Positions 23,822 through 32,752 of a stretch of 64,000 nucleotides of DNA are shown here, in pieces (position 1 is the stretch's first letter; the number at the start of each line of letters is the position of its first letter). The stretch covers positions 4,402,001 through 4,466,000 of the forward strand of contig NZ_JAVLVU010000001.1 of the NCBI RefSeq assembly GCF_031951985.1, in the 5' to 3' direction. The position numbers and the translations under genes are program-made. The notes beneath the pieces were generated by a model. It was given only the letters and a program-made list of their open reading frames with translations. It did no database searches and was not told the DNA's origin. The stretch comes from Mucilaginibacter terrae (GTDB lineage: Bacteria > Bacteroidota > Bacteroidia > Sphingobacteriales > Sphingobacteriaceae).

Positions 23822-25021
23822 TCAAGAGTCATACATATCAGCTACCATATCCTGCATCATCTGTTCCTGTTTTACGTCCTTTATAAAGCGCAGATAGTCT
23901 TTAAACCATGTTTTTGGTCTTTTTATTGATGCTTCGATTTCCATTTTAATGGCATCATTTCCTTTCTTTAAATAATTGCGTTGAGTGGCAAATTTTTGCG
24001 GACTAAAGCTGCCGTTCTTGTCAATAAAATCCTCGATCATATCACCGCTCATGTAATGCTGCATTGCTATCCATTGCTTGAGTTCGTTCAGTTGCTTTTG
24101 CAAAATCTTGTTATAGCGTTTCAGCATATCATCGGCAATTTTGGTAGCCTTGGTTTCGTTATCGTCCAGGTATTGAATTTGTAATTTTAGTAATGCAAAA
24201 AAGTCGTTTTCCTGGTAGGATTTGGTTACCTGCTTTACAATCTCGGTGAATTCATTTCGTTTATCTTCATCTCTTTCCAAATCGGGGTGGAATTTTTTAA
24301 TGAGCCGCATGTAAACACTTCGGGCATCGCGTGTCAATACCTTATCTTCTTCAGCTTTTTTAATGGCAGTTTTAGACTTTGATCTGGTTTCCTGAGCCTC
24401 ATCTTCATCTGGATTTTCATCTAATTCGGCTTGCTTTGTTTTATTAAAATGATGGCGGTTCTCGGCAAAGTAATTCTCTTCACCTTTTTCAAGCATTTCT
24501 TTAATATTGATATCGAAACCATATAACTCGTTAAATTTTTTCGACATCGACTGTGATTCGTAATCATTCACAATATCATCTACGCTGATGTTGCCGTATT
24601 TCTCCAAAATAGCAGCCACTTGTTTATCCTGGTATCCAAAAATCCTGAGCAAGGCCTCAGATGATTCGGTCATGTAAATATCCAGCCACTCTTTGTTTTG
24701 TTTACCAACACCTAATCTATCGGCTGTGCCATCAATTGCTAATAAAAGTTTTCGCTTTAAAACGGTGTTTTGCTGCATTAATGGTTCTAATTCAGCAGTT
24801 ATTTTAACGTGTGCTTTTTGCAGGCCATTTTCCAAATTAGCATTATACTCTTGTTGGCACTCTATTTGGCTCAACAGTTTTTCATACTTCAGTTGAAACT
24901 TTGACTGGTTCTTTTTCGATTTGTTGTTTTCACTGATGGCTGGTTTCATAAGTAATGCAATTTGGGTAAAATGTGCCTTAATGGCAAATTTCCCATGTTT
25001 GTAGTCGGGAAGTAAGTTCAT
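23822..25021 (-). CDS. J-domain-containing protein, unknown function
   Basis: The 399-residue protein carries a J-domain-like segment at about 230-285: ARSVYMRLIKKFHPDLERDE with the hallmark His-Pro-Asp, then NEFTEIVKQVTKSYQENDFF. The HPD loop normally stimulates Hsp70 ATPase. Flanks are long charged helices, with a Lys/Ser/Asn-rich N-terminus. No zinc-finger or substrate domain of DnaJ is present, so it is a specialised co-chaperone or only J-like. The ATG at 24949 is an alternative start. It is divergent from dnaX. Confidence 0.75.
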   Translation of the reverse strand: MNLLPDYKHGKFAIKAHFTQIALLMKPAISENNKSKKNQSKFQLKYEKLLSQIECQQEYNANLENGLQKAHVKITAELEPLMQQNTVLKRKLLLAIDGTADRLGVGKQNKEWLDIYMTESSEALLRIFGYQDKQVAAILEKYGNISVDDIVNDYESQSMSKKFNELYGFDINIKEMLEKGEENYFAENRHHFNKTKQAELDENPDEDEAQETRSKSKTAIKKAEEDKVLTRDARSVYMRLIKKFHPDLERDEDKRNEFTEIVKQVTKSYQENDFFALLKLQIQYLDDNETKATKIADDMLKRYNKILQKQLNELKQWIAMQHYMSGDMIEDFIDKNGSFSPQKFATQRNYLKKGNDAIKMEIEASIKRPKTWFKDYLRFIKDVKQEQMMQDMVADMYDS

Positions 25022-25128
25022 GATTTACAAAATCTTTCTTCTCTTCAATCTCATCTTTTCACCATTTAGCACTCACAACTCACCGCTCACTATTTCCCCT
25101 TTCGGCAAATTTGCCTAACTTAGTGGCT

Positions 25129-27024
25129 GTGGATAATTTTATAGTTTCGGCCCGTAAATACCGCCCGGTTACTTTTGAAAGCGTTGTAGGTCAGCAACAT
25201 GTGACCAATACTTTAAAAAATGCTATCAGGAATAATCAGCTGGCGCAGGCATTTTTATTCTGCGGACCGCGTGGGGTGGGTAAAACAACGTGTGCACGTA
25301 TATTAGCTAAAACCATAAACTGCACCAACCTGCAGCCCAATGGCGAGGCTTGCGGTGAGTGCGATTCATGCCGTGCTTTTCAAAATGGAAACTCATTTAA
25401 TGTACACGAACTGGATGCGGCATCGAACAATTCGGTTGATGATATACGCAGCCTAATTGAGCAGGTACGCATACCGCCACAAGCTGGCCGCTACAAAGTG
25501 TACATCATCGATGAGGTGCACATGCTATCGCAGGCCGCATTCAACGCTTTCCTGAAAACGCTGGAAGAGCCGCCTAATTACGCCATATTTATATTAGCCA
25601 CTACCGAGAAGCATAAAATTCTTCCTACCATACTTTCGCGCTGTCAGATTTTTGATTTTAACCGCATCCGGGTAGAAGATATGGCCAATCACCTGGCCTC
25701 CATTGCGCAAAAAGAAAGCATTGGTTTTGAAAACGATGGCCTGCACATCATAGCCCAAAAAGCCGATGGTGGTTTGCGCGATGCCTTATCGATGTTTGAC
25801 CAGATCGTAAGTTTTTCGGGCGGAACGGTTACCTATCGTTCGGTTATCGAAAACCTGAATATTCTTGATTACGACTATTATTTTAACGTAACTGATAGCC
25901 TGCTAAGCGAAGACACTACCAAAACGCTGCTACTGTTTGATGAAATATTATCGAACGGTTTTGATGGGTCGCATTTTATTACCGGTTTGAGTGGGCACCT
26001 CCGTAACTTGCTGGTAGCTAAAGATGCGGCAACGTTAAAGCTTTTAGAGGTGAGCGAGGGCATCCGTCAAAAGTATTTACAGCAATCGCAGCAGGCCAGT
26101 ACATCGTTCCTGCTATCGGCTATGAATATTGCCAACCAGTGCGATTTGAGCTACAAACTGAGTAAAAATCAGCGGCTACAAGTAGAGCTGGCACTGCTCA
26201 AAATATGCCACTTACAAGCCGCATTTACTTCCGCCAGCATGCCAGCCGTTAACGGTCAGGACTTAAAAAAAAACTCTGAACCAAACGTAACAGCTGCTCC
26301 GCAGCCACCAAAACCAGCTGTTAGCACGCCTACGCCGGCGGTTTTGGCACCTCAAGCACCAGTAGCGGCGCAGGTTGAGGAACCTAAGCCAGCATACCAG
26401 GCTACACCATCTTTGAATGCAACACCTGCAATAACTTCAACGCCATCGTTGTCGCCACAGTCGCAGGTGCATCATCAAACCGAGGCGTTGCCGTCGGCAT
26501 CGCCGCAGCCCGAGATAGCTAAACCAGCTCCACCAGTAAGGCCATTAACCGGGTCGTTGTTGACTACGCCTTCATTAACCCCATCATTAAAAGGAGGCGT
26601 AGCAAGCACAGCCGTAATTGAGGATGAGGAAGATCCATATGTTTATGGTACAGATAAGGAAAGCTTTACCAACGACAGCTTTTTAAAATGCTGGAACGAT
26701 TATGTGGCTAAGGTAAAAGCAGAGAATAAATCCACACTTGTGGCTATATTAACTACCAGTGCACCGGTGATGCTGCAACCTTATGTATTTGATCTGATCA
26801 TAAGCAATCGTACACAGGAAGTTGTTTTTAGGGAAGAAAAGCCGGGCTTAATGAATCATTTGCGTACAACGCTACGCAATTTTGATATTGAAGTAAATGC
26901 CCGCGTAGATGAGCAGGTTGTGGTAAGAAAGCCTTATACCTCGATTGAAAAATTTCAACACATGGCTGCCAAAAATCCCAACTTAATGGAGCTTAAAAAG
27001 ACTTTTGGGTTGGATTTTGATTAA
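25129..27024 (+). CDS. dnaX: DNA polymerase III subunit gamma/tau
   Basis: Clamp-loader ATPase that opens the sliding clamp at the replication fork. Walker A GPRGVGKTT lies near residue 40, the zinc module has four Cys in NCTNLQPNGEACGECDSC, and DEVHML and SRCQIF (sensor 1) follow. The three clamp-loader domains end near residue 370. A Pro/Ala/Thr linker (about 385-500) and a tau-type C-terminal domain follow. I use the GTG at 25129 (VDNFIVSARKYRP); the frame is open from a TTG at 25111. At codons 379-382, exactly where the linker begins, there is a run of nine A that could yield a short gamma form. Confidence 0.95.
   Translation: MDNFIVSARKYRPVTFESVVGQQHVTNTLKNAIRNNQLAQAFLFCGPRGVGKTTCARILAKTINCTNLQPNGEACGECDSCRAFQNGNSFNVHELDAASNNSVDDIRSLIEQVRIPPQAGRYKVYIIDEVHMLSQAAFNAFLKTLEEPPNYAIFILATTEKHKILPTILSRCQIFDFNRIRVEDMANHLASIAQKESIGFENDGLHIIAQKADGGLRDALSMFDQIVSFSGGTVTYRSVIENLNILDYDYYFNVTDSLLSEDTTKTLLLFDEILSNGFDGSHFITGLSGHLRNLLVAKDAATLKLLEVSEGIRQKYLQQSQQASTSFLLSAMNIANQCDLSYKLSKNQRLQVELALLKICHLQAAFTSASMPAVNGQDLKKNSEPNVTAAPQPPKPAVSTPTPAVLAPQAPVAAQVEEPKPAYQATPSLNATPAITSTPSLSPQSQVHHQTEALPSASPQPEIAKPAPPVRPLTGSLLTTPSLTPSLKGGVASTAVIEDEEDPYVYGTDKESFTNDSFLKCWNDYVAKVKAENKSTLVAILTTSAPVMLQPYVFDLIISNRTQEVVFREEKPGLMNHLRTTLRNFDIEVNARVDEQVVVRKPYTSIEKFQHMAAKNPNLMELKKTFGLDFD
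26265..26273 (+). promoter_or_regulatory. A9 slippery run in dnaX at the gamma/tau border
   Basis: Nine A in a row are read TTA-AAA-AAA-AAC in frame, giving two overlapping X-XXY-YYZ heptamers (A-AAA-AAA and A-AAA-AAC). A -1 ribosomal shift, or a transcript with one extra A, meets TGA at 26277-26279. A transcript with one A fewer meets TAA about six codons on. Thermus thermophilus dnaX is known to make gamma by slippage at an A9 run. Confidence 0.6.
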
Positions 27025-27036
27025 TACACATAAAAA

Positions 27037-27145
27037 AATGTCATCTCGAACGATAGTGAGAGATCTTTTCGAATAAACAGGTGTAAACTATTTAGGTTCG
27101 CAACTTACTCCTTCGAAAAGATTTCTCGTACCTCGGAATGACATT
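27037..27145. repeat. Intergenic inverted repeat, family II (TGTCATCTCGAA type)
   Basis: Outer arms AATGTCATCTCGA and TCGGAATGACATT are inverted with two mismatches. Inner arms AGATCTTTTCGAA and TTCGAAAAGATTTCT pair. A half copy of the same family lies at about 44590-44625. From 27146 to 27243 the sequence is a low-complexity CTTGGTTCTTGGCTCTTGC stretch with no gene. Confidence 0.8.
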
Positions 27146-27243
27146 CTTTATAAACAAAGAGGCCTTAGGTCAAAGGCTCACAGTACCAAAACGTTGATTT
27201 TTAATCTTGGTTCTTGGCTCTTGCTTCTTGTCTCTAACCAAAT

Positions 27244-27738
27244 CTATTTCAAAAAGTCTTCGTCCTCATCCTCGCCGGCAATATCGCTGTCGGTTTTATC
27301 GTAACCTTCGGCAATATCTGCGTCGTTTTTAGGATAGCCTTCTTCGTCAAGGTCATCGCGGTCGTCTTCGGGAGTGTGAGCTAATGCTTCGTCAGTGGGA
27401 TCGAGTTCAACAATTTTGCCGTCGTCAATGTGCATGCCTAAACCTTCCACATCTGTTTCGAGCGAACGATTTTTGTCGTACTCGCCTAAAGTATCGTATG
27501 GGTTAGATTCGTCGTAGTCAGAGTTTGCATCGGCACCGTTAGGAGCAGATGTTTCAAATAATGCCGGTGGGTCGTAATCCGGGTCGTCGCTTTCTACCTC
27601 AATTTCGTAGCTGTTGGTTTCCGGATCATATTTCAGGTCTTGAGCGGCAGTTTCTTCGCCCAATTCGTCTTTTAGCTTTTTATCTCTGTCCTGGTTTTCA
27701 TCATTAAACTCAGGATAGAAGGTATCTTGATTTTTCAT
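27244..27738 (-). CDS. Highly acidic small protein, unknown function
   Basis: A 164-residue protein made largely of Asp and Glu with scattered Tyr, Pro, Asn and Gly (for example ESDDPDYDPPALFE, DEEGYPKNDADIAEGYDK). No signal peptide or membrane segment is present; it ends in GEDEDEDFLK. The composition predicts a disordered protein. Two near-repeats (NDADIAEGYDKTDSDIAGED) occur near the end. I recognise no family beyond similar acidic proteins of Bacteroidota. It is preceded by an AT-rich stretch that could hold its promoter. Confidence 0.7.
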   Translation of the reverse strand: MKNQDTFYPEFNDENQDRDKKLKDELGEETAAQDLKYDPETNSYEIEVESDDPDYDPPALFETSAPNGADANSDYDESNPYDTLGEYDKNRSLETDVEGLGMHIDDGKIVELDPTDEALAHTPEDDRDDLDEEGYPKNDADIAEGYDKTDSDIAGEDEDEDFLK

Positions 27739-27827
27739 ACAGGTTTAATTTGTTGTGTAGGATTAACATCTGCAATCACCACAAAGTTTTTAAACCCGGC
27801 CAAATTTATCGGTGAAAAAAAGGAAGA

Positions 27828-28523
27828 TTATTTACGAATTGGTTTACGGTAGGAGGTGAAACCACCAATTGTAAAGCGCATGCCCACCACAAACTGGCTA
27901 TAAACATCTTTACGAGTACCTGCTTTAATACCATCTAACTGGTCGCCCAGCATGTAGTTAAACTGGTAACCTAAATCAACCTTAATAAAAGGCTCATCGT
28001 AACTATTAAATATCTTGAACTCGTAACCGGCCTTTAGTGGTACAAAAAACTCGCTGCTGGTGTTGCGGCCATAGGAGGTATAATCAGGTATGTACAATGA
28101 TGAACGATGAATTTCGGCCATATTGTTGTAAATAACACCCACGCCACCGCTTACATATATATTACGTAGGGCATTAAAAATAGTGCTGTTATCGTAACGC
28201 AATAGTTCGCCTGCCTGTACCTGTGCCCTGAAGCTTACGGCCGTATAGTTATTTTTAAACTGACGGCCAGACAGTGTGTTAACTGAATCGCCCCCGGCCA
28301 AGCGGCCAAACTGTACTTCGGCAATATAATTAAGGAAAGGGGTATGGTTATAAGCAAATACCAAATGCGCTGCGGCGGTGCCTCTTACGGTTTCGGCATC
28401 GGTATAAGCATAGTTTAACGCAGCGGCAAAGCCAATATCATACTGGCCGTACATGTAACCTAATTGTGCTTTAGCCAACAGTGTTGCAAAGCATATACAT
28501 AAAGTAAGTATTATCTTTTTCAA
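27828..28523 (-). CDS. Outer-membrane beta-barrel-type protein
   Basis: The 231-residue product has a signal peptide (MKKIILTLCICFATLLAKAQ) and a mature part of alternating strands ending in aromatic residues (GYMYGQYDIGFAAALNYAY; FVVGMRFTIGGF near the end). This is the pattern of a small outer-membrane barrel. It starts two bases after the stop of the lipoprotein gene upstream, so the two are one unit and may form an outer-membrane pair. The specific role is unknown. Confidence 0.7.
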   Translation of the reverse strand: MKKIILTLCICFATLLAKAQLGYMYGQYDIGFAAALNYAYTDAETVRGTAAAHLVFAYNHTPFLNYIAEVQFGRLAGGDSVNTLSGRQFKNNYTAVSFRAQVQAGELLRYDNSTIFNALRNIYVSGGVGVIYNNMAEIHRSSLYIPDYTSYGRNTSSEFFVPLKAGYEFKIFNSYDEPFIKVDLGYQFNYMLGDQLDGIKAGTRKDVYSQFVVGMRFTIGGFTSYRKPIRK

Positions 28524-28525
28524 AA

Positions 28526-28987
28526 CTATGGTAGGCGGCTATAGGTGTAAATATTGGTTATGGTAGTAACACTTCCAGTGGTTGCATCTGTTGTAGATGA
28601 AACGAGTTCTGACAGCTGTAACTGATTTATGGAAATGCCTTCTACATTATATCGCACTAAAAATTCCCCGCTTTTAAAAGATAGCGTAGATGCAGCGCTG
28701 TTGCTGGAGTAATATCCCTGGAAAGCTTTTTGGTAAATTGTTGATGATAGTATGGCACGGTTGCCGGTATCAAAAATAAAATAATCATTAGTTGTACCGG
28801 TGTAAGGTATAGTGTTGGGTTGGGCAATACCATCAATTTCGGTCACTGGTAACATTTCTTCAAGTTGCCATTTGCCAATTAATTGTGCGTTTTGCAGGTT
28901 TGCAGGTAATATTGGTGGGTCTTGCTTGCACGATGAACTTAAAATGGCCAATGCAAACACCAAAAAAACGTAAATCTTTTTCGTCAT
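28526..28987 (-). CDS. Lipoprotein with lipocalin-like features
   Basis: A 153-residue lipoprotein. The signal peptide ends in a lipobox (LAILSSSC, Cys near residue 20) followed by KQDPP, so it is anchored in a membrane. The mature part begins with LIGKWQLEEM, a GxW motif near the start as in lipocalin-like DUF4923/DUF5004-type proteins of Bacteroidota, and predicts a small beta barrel. It is the first gene of a two-gene unit with the outer-membrane protein downstream. Confidence 0.75.
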   Translation of the reverse strand: MTKKIYVFLVFALAILSSSCKQDPPILPANLQNAQLIGKWQLEEMLPVTEIDGIAQPNTIPYTGTTNDYFIFDTGNRAILSSTIYQKAFQGYYSSNSAASTLSFKSGEFLVRYNVEGISINQLQLSELVSSTTDATTGSVTTITNIYTYSRLP

Positions 28988-29099
28988 ATCTATATCCGCC
29001 TTAAAATTAACATTTTATTTAAAATGTCACTAATTTTTGATATTCGGCATCAAACAAAAAGTTTAAGGTATAAAATAATAGGCCAATACTCAAAATGCA

Positions 29100-29107
29100 T
29101 ATATTTG
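29100..29107 (+). promoter_or_regulatory. -7 promoter box of icd
   Basis: TATATTTG matches TAnnTTTG. Transcription would begin near 29113, 34 bases before the icd ATG. No clear -33 element is seen at the usual distance. Confidence 0.5.
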
Positions 29108-29146
29108 GGCGTTTTTAAAAAAAATACAACTACAACATAACTCCAT

Positions 29147-30376
29147 ATGTCAAAAATTAAAGTAGAAAATCCGGTAGTTGAACTGGATGGCGACGAGATG
29201 ACCCGCATCATCTGGCAATTTATTAAGGATAAACTGATTCTTCCGTACCTGGAAGTAGATTTGAAGTACTACGATTTAGGTATCGAGTACCGCGACGAAA
29301 CTAACGACCAGGTTACTATTGATGCTGCCAACGCTATTAAAGAGTACGGTGTAGGTATTAAATGTGCTACCATTACTCCTGATGAGGAGCGCGTTAAAGA
29401 ATTTGGTTTGAAACAAATGTGGAAATCGCCAAATGGTACTATCCGTAACATTCTGGACGGTACTGTATTCCGTGAGCCTATTGTAATGAGCAATGTACCT
29501 CGTTTGGTTCCAAACTGGACTGCCCCAATTTGCATTGGCCGTCACGCATTTGGCGATCAGTACCGTGCTACCGATTTTGTTACTAAAGGCAAAGGTAAAT
29601 TAACTGTAACCTTCACCCCTGAAGATGGCGGCGAAGTACAATCATACGAAGTATTTAACTTTAAAGGTGATGGTGTGGCTTTGTCAATGTACAACACCGA
29701 TGAATCGATCATTGGTTTTGCACACGCTTGCTTTAACCAGGCTTTAATGAAAGGCTGGCCTTTATACCTGTCAACCAAAAACACCATCCTTAAAAAATAC
29801 GATGGCCGTTTTAAAGACATCTTTGAAGAGATTTACCAGGCAGATTACAAAGCTAAATTTGCCGAAGCTGGTATCGTATACGAGCACCGTTTAATTGACG
29901 ACATGGTTGCATCGGCCTTAAAATGGATCGGTAACTTTGTATGGGCTTGTAAAAACTATGATGGCGACGTACAGTCTGACACCGTTGCACAAGGTTTTGG
30001 TTCATTAGGTTTAATGACCTCTACTTTGGTTACTCCTGATGGCACCGTAATGGAAGCCGAAGCAGCGCACGGTACGGTAACCCGTCACTACCGTGAGCAC
30101 CAAAAAGGTAACCCAACTTCAACTAACCCTATCGCTTCTATCTTTGCCTGGACCCGTGGTTTAGAGTTCCGTGGTAAACTGGACGGTAACCAGGAGCTGA
30201 TCGATTTTTGCCACACTTTAGAGCAGGTTTGTATTGAAACTGTTGAAAGCGGCAAAATGACCAAAGATTTGGCTATTACCGTTAAAGCTAAAGTAGAGCA
30301 CGGTGTTGATTACTTATACACCGAAGAGTTTTTGGAAGCCATTAACGAAAACCTGAAAGCTAAACTGGTTAAGTAA
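29147..30376 (+). CDS. icd: NADP-dependent isocitrate dehydrogenase
   Basis: Oxidatively decarboxylates isocitrate to 2-oxoglutarate in the TCA cycle. The 409-residue protein is of the eukaryote-like dimeric type II: VVELDGDEMTRIIWQ near 10-24, the SPNGTIRNILDGTVFREPI substrate loop near 94-112, and DMVASALKW near 252-260. A late AHGTVTRHYREHQKG carries the NADP-binding His and Arg region. It is followed by its own terminator. Confidence 0.97.
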   Translation: MSKIKVENPVVELDGDEMTRIIWQFIKDKLILPYLEVDLKYYDLGIEYRDETNDQVTIDAANAIKEYGVGIKCATITPDEERVKEFGLKQMWKSPNGTIRNILDGTVFREPIVMSNVPRLVPNWTAPICIGRHAFGDQYRATDFVTKGKGKLTVTFTPEDGGEVQSYEVFNFKGDGVALSMYNTDESIIGFAHACFNQALMKGWPLYLSTKNTILKKYDGRFKDIFEEIYQADYKAKFAEAGIVYEHRLIDDMVASALKWIGNFVWACKNYDGDVQSDTVAQGFGSLGLMTSTLVTPDGTVMEAEAAHGTVTRHYREHQKGNPTSTNPIASIFAWTRGLEFRGKLDGNQELIDFCHTLEQVCIETVESGKMTKDLAITVKAKVEHGVDYLYTEEFLEAINENLKAKLVK

Positions 30377-30400
30377 TTACCCTTTGAGCTTTTGATATTA

Positions 30401-30433
30401 AAAATGCCCTGCTGAAAAGCGGGGCATTTTTTG
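30401..30433 (+). terminator. Rho-independent terminator after icd
   Basis: Arms AAATGCCCTGC and GCGGGGCATTT pair with one G-T step, followed by a T-run (about 30427-30432). It lies 25 bases after the icd stop. Confidence 0.88.
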
Positions 30434-30477
30434 TTTATATTCGGTAGGAATTCTTCTTTAAACAAACCTGTAATTAT

Positions 30478-31218
30478 ATGAAATACTATACCTCTATTCT
30501 TATTGCAATGTGCTGCACATTTTTATCATTTGGCCAAACGCAAAAGTTGTTTAATATTGAAGAAATAACTCTTACTGATACAATTGAACAAAAAAGGATA
30601 GCAAATTCGCTCCAGGAAAAACCAGTTTTGTATGAGGATGATAAATACGTGGTTAGAAGAACATGCAGCGGTGAATGGGGTGGGTCGGTGTATTTCAAAA
30701 ATAAGCTTACTAAAGTTGAAAGGGCATGCAGTGCTACATGTGCAATTGCAATACTCAAAAATAAAGCTAAGTATTTAGTGGTAAGCAGTCTTGCTCACAT
30801 GAGTGGCTTTTCATCGGTTGTTGAAATAGAAAATCCTGAATTGTTGGATGTGTTTAAGCTTCCGCCACCACGAAAAAGAGTTGGAAAAAAACAAATTCGA
30901 TATGTAGGCGACGATGAATCTAAATCATCAAAAGGGACAAAAGTATCGGTTGACACTATAGGCATAGAAGCAATTGCCGCATTTGTTTATCAAGAACAAG
31001 CATATTATATCATATCAGGTAGAGAGGGGACCTTCATATCCAAAATTGAAAGCGGAAAATTTATTCGTATAACCAAAATTGGGAACACAAACATTTGGAC
31101 TTATGAAACTATGTTTAAAAATACTAAAGGTGGTTTTAATGTTCTTTTTACTGGGTTTAAAGACAAAGGTTATATTGACGTAACTGGTAATCGGATAATT
31201 ATCTGCTATTTTAAATAA
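30478..31218 (+). CDS. Secreted protein of unknown function
   Basis: A 246-residue protein with a signal peptide (about 1-19, ending LSFGQ). The mature part is Lys-rich and mostly beta, with four Cys in two clusters (TCSGEWGG near 63 and ACSATCAIA near 82) that could form disulfides outside the cytoplasm. No known family is recognised. AT-richness and rare-codon use are higher than in icd or manA on either side, a pattern seen in several other lone secreted genes of this window. Confidence 0.6.
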   Translation: MKYYTSILIAMCCTFLSFGQTQKLFNIEEITLTDTIEQKRIANSLQEKPVLYEDDKYVVRRTCSGEWGGSVYFKNKLTKVERACSATCAIAILKNKAKYLVVSSLAHMSGFSSVVEIENPELLDVFKLPPPRKRVGKKQIRYVGDDESKSSKGTKVSVDTIGIEAIAAFVYQEQAYYIISGREGTFISKIESGKFIRITKIGNTNIWTYETMFKNTKGGFNVLFTGFKDKGYIDVTGNRIIICYFK

Positions 31219-31303
31219 CTACTTATTTAATGTGTGTTTAAAAACCATTTATGCCTTTTTCTATTTCTATATATTATTTTAGCATTTCAAAATCAACCAA
31301 CTA

Positions 31304-32284
31304 ATGTCAACACTCTATCCTCTAAAATTTAAAACCATTTACAAAGACAAAATATGGGGCGGTCAAAAGATCAAAACCTATTTACATAAAGATTTTGGCA
31401 ACCTGCCTAACTGCGGCGAAACCTGGGAAATATCGGGCGTAAAATCGGATGTTTCGGTGGTTGACAATGGTGCATTGCAAGGCCAGTCTTTAGCGGCATT
31501 ATTAGAAGAGCATAAAGAGGCATTGGTTGGCAAAGCCGTTTACGAACGTTTTGGCAACGAGTTTCCATTATTGGTAAAGTTTATCGATGCCAACGAAGAT
31601 CTTTCGATACAGGTGCACCCTAATGATGAACTGGCCCGTAAACGTCACAATTCATTTGGCAAAACCGAAATGTGGTACGTTATTGAGGCCGATCCGGGTT
31701 CGAGTTTAATTGCCGGGTTTAGCGAAGAGGTAAGCCAGGAGGTTTATGTAGAAAAGCTAAACAGCGGCCACCTCACTGATATATTGAACCGCGAAGATGT
31801 TAAAGCCGGTGATGTTTTCTTTTTACCAGCCGGCCGTGTTCACACTATTGGCAAAGGCTTGCTGATTGCCGAAATTCAGCAAACTTCAGACATTACCTAT
31901 CGCATTTACGATTTTGACCGTGTAGACGATAAAGGCAACAAGCGCGAACTGCATACAGAGGAAGCGTTAGCAGCTATCGACTACAAAAAGTATCCTAACT
32001 ATCGTACAGACTACACCCCGGTAAAAAACGAAGACGTACACCTGGTAAGTTGCCCATACTTTACTACTAACGTAATGGACTATACCGAGGCGGTGAGCAA
32101 AGATTATTCATCGCTCGACTCATTTGTTATTTATGTGTGTTTAGAAGGTAGCTACGAGCTTAAATATAACGGCGAAAGCTACCCGGTGAAAATGGGAGAG
32201 TGCTTGCTGCTACCCAACACGGTAGATAAGGTAGAGCTAACAACCGAAGACGGCTTCAAAATATTGGAAAGCTATATTGCCTAA
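31304..32284 (+). CDS. manA: Mannose-6-phosphate isomerase, class I
   Basis: Interconverts mannose-6-phosphate and fructose-6-phosphate, feeding GDP-mannose and exopolysaccharide synthesis. It is the short cupin form of 326 residues. Zinc ligands lie in SIQVHPND (Gln and His near 101-103) and KTEMWYVIEADPGS (Glu near 118), with a later His in FFLPAGRVHTIGKG near 178. The C-terminal part is a second cupin-like barrel. It is followed closely by a PH-domain gene that may share the transcript. Confidence 0.94.
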   Translation: MSTLYPLKFKTIYKDKIWGGQKIKTYLHKDFGNLPNCGETWEISGVKSDVSVVDNGALQGQSLAALLEEHKEALVGKAVYERFGNEFPLLVKFIDANEDLSIQVHPNDELARKRHNSFGKTEMWYVIEADPGSSLIAGFSEEVSQEVYVEKLNSGHLTDILNREDVKAGDVFFLPAGRVHTIGKGLLIAEIQQTSDITYRIYDFDRVDDKGNKRELHTEEALAAIDYKKYPNYRTDYTPVKNEDVHLVSCPYFTTNVMDYTEAVSKDYSSLDSFVIYVCLEGSYELKYNGESYPVKMGECLLLPNTVDKVELTTEDGFKILESYIA

Positions 32285-32299
32285 TATTAGTGTAGGGTA

Positions 32300-32716
32300 A
32301 TGGCTACCATGTTTAAATCAAAAATAGGGTTGGAGTTGGTAATACCTTTAGGTATTATTTTAATTGGTACATCAATACCTATGATTTTGGATGGTGCATG
32401 GCCCGGACTTATTATTGTTGGATTGGTTGCATTATTTTCAGCACATATGCTATTAACAACATACTACGTGGTTGATAACGGTATGGTTAATGTGCGTTGC
32501 GGATTCTTTGTTAATCGGAATATTGAAATTGGTTCGATTAAAAGTATTAAGGAAACAAATAATGCTTTTAGTTCGCCAGCTGCATCATTAGACAGGCTCG
32601 AAATTAATTACAATAAATACGATTCGGTAATGATCTCGCCCAAAGACAAAGCCGGCTTTATAGCCTTGCTTAAAAGCATCAAGCCCGATATTGAAGTGAA
32701 ACTAAAGGAAAAATAA
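32300..32716 (+). CDS. PH-domain (YdbT-like) small membrane protein
   Basis: A 138-residue protein with two membrane helices at about 10-30 and 32-54 (IPLGIILIGTSIPMIL; GLIIVGLVALFSAHMLL). A cytoplasmic bacterial PH-like barrel follows (YYVVDNGMVNVRCGFF, then EIGSIKSIKETNN and LDRLEINYNKYDSVMISPKDK). It starts 16 bases after manA; an ATG four codons in (MFKSKIG) is also possible. The role of such proteins is unknown. It ends at a terminator shared with the convergent gene. Confidence 0.8.
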   Translation: MATMFKSKIGLELVIPLGIILIGTSIPMILDGAWPGLIIVGLVALFSAHMLLTTYYVVDNGMVNVRCGFFVNRNIEIGSIKSIKETNNAFSSPAASLDRLEINYNKYDSVMISPKDKAGFIALLKSIKPDIEVKLKEK

Positions 32717-32752
32717 AACAACAAAGCCGCTAATTAGCGGCTTTGTTGTTTT
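32716..32752. terminator. Bidirectional terminator between convergent genes
   Basis: AACAACAAAGCCGCTA and TAGCGGCTTTGTTGTT form a perfect stem around AT, with T-rich ends on both strands. Its right edge overlaps the stop codon of the minus-strand gene at 32751. Confidence 0.9.
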
